DNA from: Macrostomum hystrix
Lineage: Eukaryota; Platyhelminthes; Macrostomidae
Reading direction: 5' to 3'
Assembly (NCBI GenBank): GCA_950097015.1
Contig: CATNEN010000007.1
Coordinates: 2,604,001-2,668,000, forward strand
Length of the DNA: 64,000 nucleotides
Shown here in pieces: positions 12,601 through 24,479 of this stretch. The position numbers and the translations under genes are program-made. How positions within the stretch are numbered: position 1 is the stretch's first letter; every line of letters starts with the position of its first letter. The notes under the pieces are model-generated. The model had not been told where the DNA came from, searched no databases, and worked only from the letters and a program-made list of their open reading frames with translations.

Positions 12601-13242
12601 TACTGAGTCAGGATTCACCCATACTGAGTCAGGATTCACCCATACTGAGTCAGGATTCACCCATACTGAGTCAGGATTCACCCATACTGAGTCAGGATTC
12701 ACCCATACTGAGTCAGGATTCACCCATACTGAGTCAGGATTCACCCATACTGAGTCAGGATTCACCCATACTGAGTCAGGATTCATCCATACTGAGTCAG
12801 GATTCACCCATACTGAGTCAGGATTCACCCATACTGAGTCAGGATTCACCCATACTGAGTCAGGATTCACCCATACTGAGTCAGGATTCACCCATACTGA
12901 GTCAGGATTCATCCATAATGAGTCAGGATTCATCCATACTGAGTCAGGATTCATCCATACTGAGTCAGGACTCACCCATACTGAGTCAGGATTCATCCAT
13001 ACTGAGTCAGGATTCACCCATACTGAGTCAGGATTCACCCATACTGAGTCAGGATTCACCCATACTGAGTCAGGATTCACCCATACTGAGTCAGGATTCA
13101 CCCATACTGAGTCAGGATTCACCCATACTGAGTCAGGATTCATCCATACTGAGTCAGGATTCACCCATACTGAGTCAGGATTCACCCATACTGAGTCAGG
13201 ATTCACCCATACTGAGTCAGGATTCATCCATAATGAGTTAGG
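9650..13242. repeat. 3.6-kb minisatellite, 21-bp unit with AP-1-like TGAGTCA core
   Basis: About 171 tandem 21-bp units reading ACTGAGTCAG then GAYTCAYCCAT. Nearly every unit contains TGAGTCA. Two transitions (GACTCA/GATTCA and CATCC/CACCC) give four unit types. The right third is dominated by one type and the left two thirds are mixed. The rare variant CCATAATGA recurs at 12480, 12921 and 13236, that is 441 and 315 bp apart (21 and 15 units), showing block duplication. A one-base deletion near 12430 shifts the frame. Minus-strand frames of 967 and 266 residues (VNPDSVW repeats) exist only because 21 is a multiple of three. Confidence 0.97.
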
Positions 13243-13838
13243 ATTTCACAACACTCATTTCTTAATACTGATGTCAGGATTTCTCCAAACTAAGTCGGGA
13301 TTTCCCAATACTAATGCTAGGATTTCCCAATACTAATGCTAGGATTTCCCAATACTAATGCTAGGATTTCCCAATACCAATGTCAGGATTTCCCAATACT
13401 AATGCTAGGATTTCCCAATACTAATGCTAGGATTTCCCAATACTAATGCTAGGATTTCCCAATACTACTGCTAGGATTTCCAAATACTAATGCTAGGATT
13501 TCCCAATACCAATGTCAGGATTTCCCAATACTAATGCTAGGATTTCCCAATACCAATGTCAGGATTTCCAAATACTAATGCTAGGATTTCCCAATACCAA
13601 TGTCAGGATTTCCCAATACTAATGTCAGGATTTCCCAATACTAATGCTAGGATTTCCCAATACCAATGTCAGGATTTCCCAATACTAATGTCAGGATTTC
13701 CCAATACTAATGCTAGGATTTCCCAATACTAATGCTAGGATTTCCCAATACCAATGTCAGGATTTCCCAATACTAATGCTAGGATTTCCCAATACCAATG
13801 TCAGGATTTCCCCATGCTGAGTCAAGGATTCCCCCATG
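13243..13838. repeat. Minisatellite, 22-bp unit
   Basis: About 25 copies of CTAGGATTTCCCAATACTAA plus TG, alternating with a TGTCAGGATTTCCCAATACC variant. It abuts the 21-bp array on its left and begins about 40 bp beyond the FMR1 stop codon, so FMR1 transcripts probably terminate in or before it. The unit resembles the neighbouring 21-bp unit (CCCA-TACT-A-GGAT). Confidence 0.95.
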
Positions 13839-13879
13839 ACGCCATCACTGCATTCGCAATCCCAATTAGCATTCAACGG

Positions 13880-16800
13880 TCAAAACCTACCGCCGCCACC
13901 CCTGGAGGGCATCGGGCGTCGATTCATCGCCGGAAAATCATTGCCACCGTCGGCTGAATCCGTCGCAGATGCGCCCTGCTGCTGTTGCCCACCTCGACGA
14001 TTTCCGCCGCCGCCGCCTCCAGCGTAGCCTCTGTAGGGCCGACGTCCACCGCCGCCTCCGCCACCTCGCCCAGAAGCGATGTGCTGCACTGCCGAATCGG
14101 TGTGGTAGCCTTTCTCCTCCTGGCTGGTGTCGGAGTCGCCGCGGGCAGCGCCGCCTCCGCCTCCGTTTGCCCCGCCGGCGGCCGCGTTGTCATCCCGACG
14201 TTGGTAGGGCAGCTGATGTCCACCGCCGCCGCCGCCGCGTCCGCCGCGACCTCCGCGACCGCCGCGTCTCGGACCACCGCCACCACCACCGCTGCCGTAG
14301 CCACTGTAGCCGCCTCCGTAGCCGCCGCCGCCTCCGTAGCCGCCACCTCCGTAGCCGCCGCCGCCGCTAGCGTAGCCACCAAAGCCGCCTGCGTATCCGC
14401 TACCGCCGTCGCTATCGTAGCCGCCGCCGCGATTCTGCTGGCGCAGCTTAGCGGTCATCTCCTCCCGCTGCAGGGCCAGCTCGTCCACCTGGGCGCGGGC
14501 AAATATGAAATCAAAATGATATGGTCGGTCTTTTCTGCTTTTCCGCTTGACATAAAAATCATAGCAACAAAACCTTACCTGCTTCAGAGTCTCAATGTGA
14601 TAGTCGAGCATAAACTTGGCATTCTCAACGGACTCCTTCGTGCCGATGAAGATGAAGGGCACCATGCCCTCGTCGCCATTGTTTTCTCCGCCGCCAGAGC
14701 CGTCGCCACCAGACGGGGGACGCTCGTCGTCGCCTTCGACGCGAACCCGGATTACGCCGGCCTTGTCAACAATGTCCTGCATTAAATGACGGAGATATCA
14801 AAGCCCGGATGGGTTCCAAGTGTGGGAACTGTAACACTCCGCAATGGATTCCAAGTGGGAACTGTAACACTCCGCAACGGATTCCAAGTGGGAACTGTAA
14901 CACTCCGCAACGGATTCCAAGTGGGAACTGTAACACTCCGCAACGGATTCCAAGTGGGAACTGTAACACTCCGCAACGGATTCCAAGTGGGAACTGTAAC
15001 ACTCCGCAACGGATTCCAAGTGGGAACTGTAACACTCCGCAATGGATTCCAAGTGGGAACTGTAACACTCCGCAACGGATTCCAAGTGGGAACTGTAACA
15101 CTCCGCAATGGATTCCAAGTAGGAACTGTAACACTCCGCAACGGATTCCAAGTGGGAACTGTAACACTCCGCAATGGATTCCAAGTGGGAACTGTAACAC
15201 TCCGCAACGGATTCCAAGTGGGAACTGTAACACTCCGCAATGGATTCCAAGTGCGAACTGTAACACTCCGCAATGGATTCCAAGTGCGAACTGTAACACT
15301 CCGCAACGGATTCCAAGTGGGAACTGTAACACTCCGCAATGGATTCCAAGTGCGAACTGTAACACTCCGCAATGGATTCCAAGTGGGAACTGTAACACTC
15401 CGCAATGGATTCCAAGTGGGAACTGTAACACTCCGCAACGGATTCCAAGTGGGAACTGTAACACTCCGCAATGGATTCCAAGTAGGAACTGTAACACTCC
15501 GCAATGGATTCCAAGTGCGAACTGTAACACTCCGCAATGGATTCCAAGTGGGAACTGTAACACTCCGCAATGGATTCCAAGTGGGAACTGTAACACTCCG
15601 CAATGGATTCCAAGTAGGAACTGTAACACTCCGCAATGGATTCCAAGTGGGAACTGTAACACTCCGCAATGGATTCCAAGTGGGAACTGTAACACTCCGC
15701 AATGGATTCCAAGTGGGAACTGTAACACTCCGCAATGGATTCCAAGTGGGAACTGTAACACTCCGCAATGGATTCCAAGTGGGAACTGTAACACTCCGCA
15801 ATGGATTCCAAGTGGGAACTGTAACACTCCGCAATGGATTCCAAGTGGGAACTGTAACACTCCGCAATGGATTCCAAGTGGGAACTGTAACACTCCGCAA
15901 TGGATTCCAAGTGGGAACTGTAACACTCCGCAACGGATTCCAAGTGGGAACTGTAACACTCCGCAATGGATTCCAAGTGGGAACTGTAACACTCCGCAAC
16001 GGATTCCAAGTGCGAACTGTAACACTCCGCAACGGATTCCAAGTGCGAACTGTAACACTCCGCAACGGATTCCAAGTGCGAACTGTAACACTCCGCAACG
16101 GATTCCAAGTGGGAACTGTAACACTCCGCAATGGATTCCAAGTGGGAACTGTAACACTCCGCAATGGATTCCAAGTGGGAACTGTAACAACATGCGGGCA
16201 ACTGGAACAATGAAGCCTTTGTCTAACAATGCTGCAGTGTAAGTGCAGCGCACCTGAATATTATTTCCGTTCTTGCCGATGACCCGGCTAACTAGCACTC
16301 TGGGGACTCTGTAGGCCTCCTCCGTGTACTCCAGGAGGGCGCGGGCGCGCCGGCAGGCTTCGGGGTTGTCGCCGTAGATGCGAAATACGCCACGCTCTTC
16401 GTCTAGTTCAACGCCGGTGACGCCTGGCAGTTGGCGGGCCTGCGAATTGGGGAAGATAATATGAAGGGAGATTGAATTTAATTGATTCCCTATTTGGAAG
16501 GACTGACGGACACAGCAGGACATTACATAGAGCTGGTCACTGACTCAAATAGAGAGTCTCTATGTCCTCTACACAACACTGTAGATGCAAGATTATGAGG
16601 CAATAATCTTTCCTAATAGGGGGATAATATCCGGAAAAATTTTAAATGGGGTATTTATCCTCCCATATCGGGGAATTATCTTTCCTAGTTGCAGGATAAT
16701 CTTACATTCTGGGGATAAACTCACCTAAACAGGGGATATGGTCACCTTATTTGGGCGGCTAATATTTACTTATCGGGAATTAAAACTCCCATTTAGAGGA

Positions 16801-19800
16801 AAAGCCTCAGAATTAAGGGAATATTCTCTCATACTGTGATAATATGCTCTAATTAGTGCTAATTAGTGGATATTCTCCTCTAATCAGGGTAAAATCGACT
16901 TAAAGATAGTAATTTCTATACTATAAGTATAGTTTTACTCCTAATATGATTAATTTTCCACATGTCAGCCACTATCCACTGGAAATGCATTAAAAATGTG
17001 GCCCACCTGTCCAATATTGGACCCCTGCGAGCCGATAGCCAGACCAATAAAGGAGGGAGGCACAGGGAACTCCTCCATGAGCTGGCCGCCGGACACGTGG
17101 GTGTGCTCAAGCCGCCTGGCCAGCTCATCTGTTCGCTGCTTAAGCAGGCACTTCTGTCGCAGGCCGCGCAGGAACAGCTCTTCGATCAGTGACAGCCGGT
17201 TGATGTCCGATTCGTCGGCGGATAAGACGCTCAGGCGGGTGCCACTGACCAGGATCAGGTAGGGCGAGCGGAACCTGGTTCACCGGGTGGGGTGGCGGGT
17301 TGGCTGCTCTGAGTTTATTACAACTCATTGCTCTATGGCTGCGACAGGGAGCCATAAGACAGCTAACTCGTGGAGAAGGACGGGGGATAGACAGGGAGGA
17401 AAGGTCATAGACAAGACAGGGAGGAAGGGTCATAGAAAAAACAGGGAGGAAGGGTCATAGACAAGACAGGGAGGAAGGGTCATAGACAAGACAGGGGGTA
17501 AAGTCATAGACAAGACAGGGAGGAAGGGTCATAGACAAGACAGAGAGGAAAGGTCATAGACAAGACAGGCAGGAAAGGTCATAGACAAGACAGGCAGGAA
17601 AGGTCATAGACAAGACAGGGAGGAAAGGTCATAGACAAGACAGGGAGGAAGGGTCATAGAAAAGACAGGGAGGAAAGGTCATAGAAAAGACAGGGAGGAA
17701 GGGTCATAGACAAGACAGGCAGGAAAGGTCATAGACAAGACAGTGGGTTAAGTCATAAACAAGACAGGGAGGAAGGGTCATAGACAAGACAGGGTGGTAA
17801 GGTCATAGACAAGACAGGGAGGAAAGGTCATAAACAAGACAGGTTGGTATATTCATAGACAAGACAGGGAGGAAGGGTAAAATACAAGAGGGTAATGTAT
17901 GGGGATAGACAGGGATGAATGGGGATAGGCAGGGATGAATGGGGATAGACAGGGATGAATGGGGGATAGACAGGCATGAATGGGAATAGACGGGGTAGAA
18001 GGTTGATAGACAGTGAGGAACTGGGGGAAGGGGCATCAAAAGATTCGGGATATACTTGGGTGAGATAAGCAAGAAGGTACAGATGACACTAACCGCAGCA
18101 TAATTAGATAACATGAAAGAAGGCAAGGGATGGTGAGAATGTAAAGGTGGCATCGCAAAATGCGTCACTAACCTGCGCACAAGGTCGCCATAGATCTCGG
18201 GATCGCTAACCCGATCGGCCACCTCGTGAGGCACGGTGATGTCGCGCCTGTACAGTCTGACACCGGCAAGCGGCTTGGCAGCTCCGTGCAGCCGGACCCT
18301 GGTCCGCTCCACCACATCCTGGGCGCTGTTGTGTTTGAAGGCACATACAACAAAGTCGCCTTTGACACTGCGCACAGTGGCGGGCCACCAGCAGGCCTCA
18401 GAGGCGTTCAACACTTCGACTTCGTCATTCTCAGACAAAGAGGATTGCACGCAGCTGCCGCCATACACAAAAGCATCAGTCAGTGGCATGGTGGCGAGTT
18501 GGCCACTGGCATTTAGGTATTCAACACCATTGTCCATCAAATTTCGCACAGTGATCTGTTTAAAGTATTATGATTTTAATAACATTGCAATTTAAAAAAT
18601 ATGGCAATTAGTTGCAAGGTAATTGATTCACAAGGTCATATTTTTGCACTTGACAGCTGTTAGATATGGCAAGGATAAAGAAATGTTAAAAAAATATTTT
18701 AAGTACTTTATGAACTTAAAATAATTTGCATAAACCTTGCTAGTCTGAACCTTAATGAAATTCACATCAGCACTGAAGACCACTGTAATATAATCAAACT
18801 AACTAAGTTATGAAGGTATAAATTTCTTTTAAAAAATACTTTTTTTAATACATTGTGACCCTTTGATAGACATTTTTTAAACACTGCCTTGGCTTAGCTG
18901 ATAATAAAAAAGTGGAAAAACCTAGAGTAGGCCTAGCAATAGCAAGTTTGCTTTCTGATTTTGTCAACTAGGATACACACATATACGAGTATACATATAT
19001 ATATTATTTAAGCTGGCATGAGCATATACAAAAATGAAATAGAAGATTACTGCTCTTGAAGGCAGTGACATTAGAAAAAACATGTTTATTATTTTATTTT
19101 AAAGAAGCATATTCTATTCTAATTAGTTAATAAATATTTTACTTTTATTCATATTTAAAAATATATATTGTAAAGTTGAAGTTTCTATCAAAATATGACA
19201 TGACTATTTTTCTGCAAACTTAGAACAAACATGTGCTAGCATGTTGGCTTCTATGTCAGGGTGTTCCCAGATACCAAATCTCCCAGCCTGCAACTCTCTC
19301 CCTTGGTTTTCACTTTAACTTTAAAAATATGCTCCATAGTCCTGATCATGTAGTGCACTCCAGAATTTAATGGCATGCGTTTTCAAATTTGGTGTGCAGT
19401 GGCGTGCAAATGGAAAAATTGTCATGTAATAGTAGTGACTCTACATGGTGTGCGCGTGCGGTGGTGGTGTGAAAGAACATTATGGATTACGCCACATATT
19501 GTGTTCATGTTTGCATTATCTGTATCATTTTTATTTGAAATTTTGCTTTGAAAATTGTAACATTTTTATGTACACATATTTCTTTCTTTTGCACTTTGTC
19601 TTTATAATATTTGCCTCTCTTGTAATGCATTTTTTCATTTCAAATTTGAACAAATTGCTTAGGAATAGGTCTATAGGTATAGGTTTAGGTATGAGCATTT
19701 GGATATATGTGGATATCCGTATGAATATGGTTAGGTATTGATGTATATATATAGACATGTATAGGTATTGATGTTATTTGGGAAGGGTGTTAGCAAAAAA

Positions 19801-20759
19801 AGTGAAACCCTAATCCAAATTAGAATCAATCTCTAAACGGGGTTTCCGTAAATTTATCATGTGTATTTTTGACATGCAGTAAAAGTTTAGTGGCATGCAT
19901 CTGTTTGCTGTCAGCGTGCAAACTATTTTTTTCTCTTTCTGGCATGCACCCAGCATGATCCAGAGTATGGGATATGCTGATCAGATTCCTACAACAATTT
20001 TTCCAGCTTTTTATGTTTGCTATTGCTTGACCAAGAACAAGAATTTTCAGTGAGGCTTTAAGTATTGTATTGGGTGTTCCCAGGTTCAAAAAATATTTTT
20101 ATCTTTAATCTTAGTTACAAAAGTGTCACTCTGTAAGAGCACCCATTTGATATGTGAATATAATAGTAGGCCTAGTAGTTAATCTAAAAAAATATTTGGC
20201 AATCTTCTTGTTCAGATGGTTACTTATTTTACTATAAATAACAGTTTTTTAGCTATTGCAAGTAAAAAATATGTAAATTGTAGTTATAGGCTCATCTTAA
20301 TTCAAATTAGCTACACAGCTTATAAGTTATAATAATGGTTAATGTATTAAAATTTCACATGGTATTCCACATGCTATTCTACACATAAGGTATGGGCCAG
20401 GGAAGACCAGCAGCATTTGCAAATATTGTATTGCACCTACTATGTAGCACTAGTAGGTTAACTAAATTTGAATAAATTAGTTTATTCAAAGTTAGTAACA
20501 GTTTTAGTAATTTAGTTAACAGCTAAATAAAAAATTAAGATAGCTAGGGCAAAAAGATTTCATGAAGAATAAAAATACTTTATTGAGAACGCACTTAAAG
20601 GCGCTCTTGCACAATTAATAAAAAATAGTGAAAAATAGTGACAAATCTATGTAAATTTTTTTCAGGCTAGCTAAGTGAGAATGCCATAGAAAAAATCAAA
20701 GGTCTTACTTGTCGATACTCTCCGCGGGATCCCTTAGCCTCAACCTGCAAAGCCTCCAT
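13880..20759 (-). CDS. FMR1: FMR1/FXR-family RNA-binding protein, six coding exons
   Basis: Exons on the minus strand: 20709-20759, 18173-18555, 17007-17274, 16254-16439, 14579-14776 and 13880-14488. Together they encode 564 aa with all phases matching. FMRP-family proteins bind mRNA and polyribosomes and repress translation, notably in neurons. Exon 1 starts MEALQVEAKGSRGEYRQ (compare MEELVVEVRGS). Exon 2 holds the second Tudor/Agenet repeat (ENDEVEVLN, CWWPATVRSVKGDFVV). KH1 carries GSQG at residues 226-229 and KH2 carries GKNG at 289-292, followed by DIVDKAGVIRVRVE and MVPFIFIGTKESVENAKFML. A putative export-signal helix is VDELALQREEMTAKLRQ. The C-terminal 200 residues are a Gly-rich RGG region (PRRGGRGGRGGRG) interrupted by EEKGYHTDSAVQ, the counterpart of KSYVTDDG. 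Invertebrates often have a single FMR1/FXR gene, so the choice of paralogue name is arbitrary. Introns 2 and 4 carry minisatellites. The last intron is only 90 nt and stop-free. Confidence 0.96.
14489..14578 (-). other. FMR1: 90-nt stop-free intron in FMR1 (possible retained segment)
   Basis: The boundaries are canonical: CTGAAGCAG/GTAAGG at the 5' end and CGCGCCCAG/GTGGACGAG at the 3' end. Removing it joins YHIETLKQ to VDELALQREE, matching the family (YHLNYLKEVDQLRLER). It is 3n long with no stop, so retention would insert 30 residues beginning VRFCCYDFYV between KH2 and the helix. Confidence 0.85.
14800..16187. repeat. Intronic minisatellite of FMR1, 33-bp unit, about 42 copies
   Basis: Tandem 33-bp units made of GGGAACTGTAACACTCCGCA then AYGGATTCCAAGT. 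Variants are limited to ATGG/ACGG and GGG/GCG/AGG. It fills most of FMR1 intron 4 (14777-16253). Because 33 is a multiple of three and the unit lacks stops in several frames, reading frames above 450 codons appear on both strands. In the FMR1 frame, retention would read through the repeats as QFPLGIHCGVL units and then stop at 14766. Confidence 0.97.
17393..18000. repeat. Intronic minisatellites of FMR1, 25-bp then 20-bp units
   Basis: About 20 copies of a 25-bp unit (GACAGGGAGGAAGGGTCATA plus GACAA) end near 17880. They pass into about five copies of GGGGATAGACAGGGATGAAT. Both lie in FMR1 intron 2 (17275-18172), purine-rich on the plus strand and hence pyrimidine-rich in the transcript. Confidence 0.93.
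18556..20708 (-). other. FMR1: FMR1 intron 1, AT-rich
   Basis: Begins GTAAGA after the Gln codon of exon 1 and ends TTTAAACAG before ATCACTGTG of exon 2. It is long and AT-rich with microsatellite-like TATA and TAGGTATAGG tracts around 19660-19760. I see no coding exon or element within it. Confidence 0.8.
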
Positions 20760-22904
20760 TGTTTAAGTATTAAGAAAAATTGAGGTGGACAAAGAAATAG
20801 TACAAATGCGGAAACAAATAAGCCCAACAGTCCCGATGAAAGAAGATGGACAAATTAAGGGTGTTCGTCGATGATCTGTATGACTTAACATTCGTTTACG
20901 CTTTCGATTCGTTTTAAATTACAGGATTTAGGAAATTAGCTTATCTGCTAAACCATGACTTCACACAGGGGTCAAAGTATTATTAAAGAAAGCTTAGACG
21001 CATGAAATATGTTTTAATTAGTATATTATTTTCTATTTACAGGCACGTTTCTTAAAATCCACACCAAGCCCGGTGATTTTTTTCATCATAAAAGCGATTG
21101 CGTTTAAGTGGATGAATTATGATGATCTCGTAAATTCTGTGCTAATGGCGATGGAATTAAATTAATTGCTAATCAGCTTCACGTATCAATTATTGTTGCA
21201 ATTGGTTGCACTGTTGTGTACTCTATAATTGCCAGTTAGCAGCTACAAAGAGACGGAGTATATTTGTATCCCGAATGATATAGTTTTGCACATTGTACTA
21301 GCACGAAATGTACGGAATTCGTTGGAGCGAACGTAGTGAGCAGCTACAGATTACCAGTTAGCAGCTACAAAGACGGAGTATTTTTGTATCCCGAATGATA
21401 GTTTTGCACATTGTACTAGCACGAAATGTACGGAATTCGTTGGAGCTCACTACGTTCGAATGATTGCACGTTTGAAAAAGTATACGTCCGTGCATTCGTT
21501 CGTACAACCTCGTAGTATACCCATGACCAGAGAGAAAATCGCTCTGTTTTACTGGAAAAAAATATAGTACTAAGTATTTACATTTTCTTTATGCCCAGCA
21601 ATACAAAATAATCATAATATATTACTTTTTAATTATGAGTTATTAGTAGATATCCTAAGCAGTATTATAATATGGCTTCCTGGAATTTACGATAAAATGA
21701 TGAATTTGACTAAAGTTCACTGATCAGTAAACTGGTGCCCGTACAATTTACATTTCTTCTTCGGCGTGCACTGGAGCACTTCAGCATAGAAAAATTCATA
21801 CAAGCATCTAATGCAGCCAAAGAGCAAATCGAACCGCTTCAAGTATAGAGTTTGACAAAGAGAATTTTCTTTTTGGTCTCATGTGGGGCACCCTGAAAGT
21901 GGATTCCGAAGGAGAAAAAGTCTGGTTGTTTAACGTTCTAAAAAACGGATAAGTCAAGACTTTTCGAGCTTTTAACAGCTAAAAGTGACACATACGCTCG
22001 TATACAAGTTTTGTTTGTAGTTTAAAATGAAGCGTATATATACTCGTAGTACGCATCTACAAGCCTTGCATCAGTGCGAGGGGTTTTCTATCTCTTATTG
22101 GTGTTGGGTGATAGAGGAGAACAAAAGGCTCGACACATCCCGTGCTTCAGCCAGATGAGGGCTAATTTGCGCAATGCATTGATCTCTTGAGGCTTCAAAA
22201 ATGTTCTAAGAGTGAACTGAAACAACTTGCGATTCCATGCGCAATACGTAGGAGGGAAGTGCATGAAGAACTTCTGGATGTTGAAAAAAATTTTTACATG
22301 AAGTTTGAAGCACAAAAATTTGTCCATATTCTTTTTGGAAGCTAGAACGCGAGTTCTGTTTTGTTCTGTTTTTTTCGCAGCCCTACGACATACGTTGGTT
22401 GTAAATTAAAAAACAAGTTTTACAGTGCTTGCTATGCCTCTTCATGCATTGTGCGAGTTAATTGCGTGTGTTATGAACTGTGCCTTGCCGAAATCAGTTT
22501 TACCGCAACAGACACACGATTTAGCGATTTCCGTCACGCGGCCGGACTAAGCTATTTGTTAACTCTAGGCTCATTTCTAGTGTCCTGTCTGCAGACTCAT
22601 TTGTCAAGCTGGCTCTGATTCTTCAACCCCTTGCGAAATGGTGGTCGATGTATAGTGTGCGGAAGCAAATCTTCGAAAGCAACACATTTTGGGCGATAAC
22701 TTCAACACAATCGTTTTCTGGACTAATTAAACATAGAAAAGGAGCTGAATGCGAGGCCAAGTGTTCAAAGCGTCAAAGCGCTGGATCCATAAGTTCATCT
22801 GAATCCGTTTTATAAACGACGCGAGTGCGTGATGTGACCTGTGTAGGCCAGTGGTAGGCCAACTCCGGCCCCTCGACGCTCCCAAATCCAAATCCAAATC
22901 ATCT
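20760..22904. other. FMR1 upstream DNA with a local duplication
   Basis: Intergenic, AT-rich. The FMR1 promoter must lie here but no core element is recognisable. It contains the two-copy repeat annotated at 21232-21458. A 79-codon minus-strand frame at 22088-22327 has no recognised domain. Confidence 0.5.
21232..21458. repeat. Direct duplication (~95 bp) with an inverted 13-mer
   Basis: Copy 1 (21232-21328) and copy 2 (21354-21446) share CCAGTTAGCAGCTACAAAGA through GGAATTCGTTGGAGC with small indels. The 13 bases after each copy are exact reverse complements: CGAACGTAGTGAG at 21328-21340 and CTCACTACGTTCG at 21446-21458. Confidence 0.85.
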
Positions 22905-23090
22905 CTCCGCTGTCTCATCTCTCCCTGCCCCATCTCTCCCTATCCCATCTCTCCTCGGTCTCATCTCTCCGCTGTCTCATCTCTCCCTGTCCCATCTCTC
23001 CCTATCCCATCTCTTCTCTGTCTCATCTCTCCCCTGTGTCGTCTAATCCCGTGTCTCATCTCTCCCCTCTCTCGTCTCTCCCTAGCTCAT
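22905..23090. repeat. Minisatellite, about 15-bp unit
   Basis: About 12 imperfect copies of CCCATCTCTCCCTAT and variants (GTCTCATCTCTCCGCT). The pyrimidine-rich strand is the plus strand. Confidence 0.85.
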
Positions 23091-23470
23091 ATTCCTATAG
23101 TTAATGCGGCCCACTGTCGTATTTTTAGGTTTGCCAACCCATGGTGTAGGTGAATCTATTTCAGTCGTGCTGTTGTGTGGTACAAAGAATTCAGTTTCAG
23201 ACGAGCACAATTGGTCTGCTTCCGGTCTGCAGAATTATTGCTGTCCAGCTTAGCAGCTTGGACTGCTTCACACATAATAAATTTACGAGGCGATTCAGAG
23301 CTTTGAAATCGCCGACAAAGCTCGATAACAAATGCGGTATCATTTAAGTTAAATAACGTAAAGAGTGCTCTACTTTGTCGCTGACTGTCCTAAAATTCGC
23401 GATTTCGCAAATAAAAAAAATGTCTGATCTTCGAAGCCAAAACGTGGCATTGCGCTAACCACTCAGTCAT

Positions 23471-23580
23471 GGGGTGAGTGGCAGAGCGGTCTATCGCGTT
23501 TGCCTCTCGCAACAAGGTCCCTGAGCTCAATTCTACGGCGAGGCGACTTTCATTTGGGGCGCAGACGCGAAGAAAAAGTT
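23471..23580 (+). repeat. SINE family B, tRNA-like head fragment
   Basis: Contains GAGTGGCAGAGCGGTCTA (A-box) and CCCTGAGCTCAATTCTACGG (degenerate B-box), then CATTTGGGGCGCAG. The head of the fuller copy at 39337 matches. Truncated downstream. Confidence 0.7.
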
Positions 23581-23584
23581 TCAA

Positions 23585-24479
23585 AATTTTTCAAATTAAC
23601 TCATTAAAAAGTTGGGTCTAGTGTCACCAATCATGTGCCATTGTCCGCAGCCCTTCTATTATTATTAAAAGCCACTTGGTCATGATGTTGAAACGGTCGG
23701 TTTTAGCAGGCAAAACTGTATTTTGTTGAAGTTTCCATTTTAAGGTATCGCCTCGATGGAACTATTTCTTGAACATCGGAATAAAATATCGACATTCACG
23801 GTCGAGCAGCTGTAATAAAAGTGTGCGATCGCAATCAAAGTCACTGGTGCTGAACAGCGGGCTATGGGACTCAAAAGCTTATTGGCATTCATTTTGAATC
23901 TGTCATTTTTTGCTTGAGCTCTTAAGCAAGGCCTTGATTCTCCGATAAAGAAAACAGGAAGTTGCTTTCAGTATTGTGTATTGCAATGGAAGAATTAAAT
24001 TTGCCTCGCCCTTAATGCTGACATTAATAAATTTGAACAAAATTTTTATTGGCTCCTCAAGAGTACCGACAAATTCAGGGGCGTTCCATGATACCTTCAA
24101 ACGTTTATCCGATTGAAGCCAATACGCCTAAATGTGTACCCGTGTTTACGATTGTGAGTAAAATTTATTAACATTCATTTATGTAGCAAAATCGAAAGCA
24201 TATTTGTGACCCCACAGCTTCCGACATCTATAGCTGTTGTTGTTCACGTTTGGCTGACGGAAATGCATGCGCGAAACTAAGCCACTGCGTGAGTTGCAAC
24301 TCGAGACTATGAAATTATCAAGCAATTCTGAGAACATGCACCCATGCAGAGATTGAAGGTTTTTTGTGCAATTCGATGTCTTCGACGCGCCCTCCTGTCA
24401 TCCTAAATTCTCAAGCCAAATTAGAGAGTGAGAACAAGGAGTGAGATACCCTGTACTGGCTTTTCTAATAAATACTCAC
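23585..24479. other. Unassigned intergenic DNA
   Basis: Unique AT-rich sequence. No supportable gene or element seen. Confidence 0.4.

Noticed and set aside
13969-14785. Plus-strand Ala/Arg-rich frames of 133 and 266 codons
   Set aside because: Antisense shadows of the GC-rich, Gly-rich FMR1 last exons.
14782-16242. Four 460-477-codon frames on both strands
   Set aside because: Shadows of the 33-bp intronic minisatellite of FMR1; the unit is a multiple of three.
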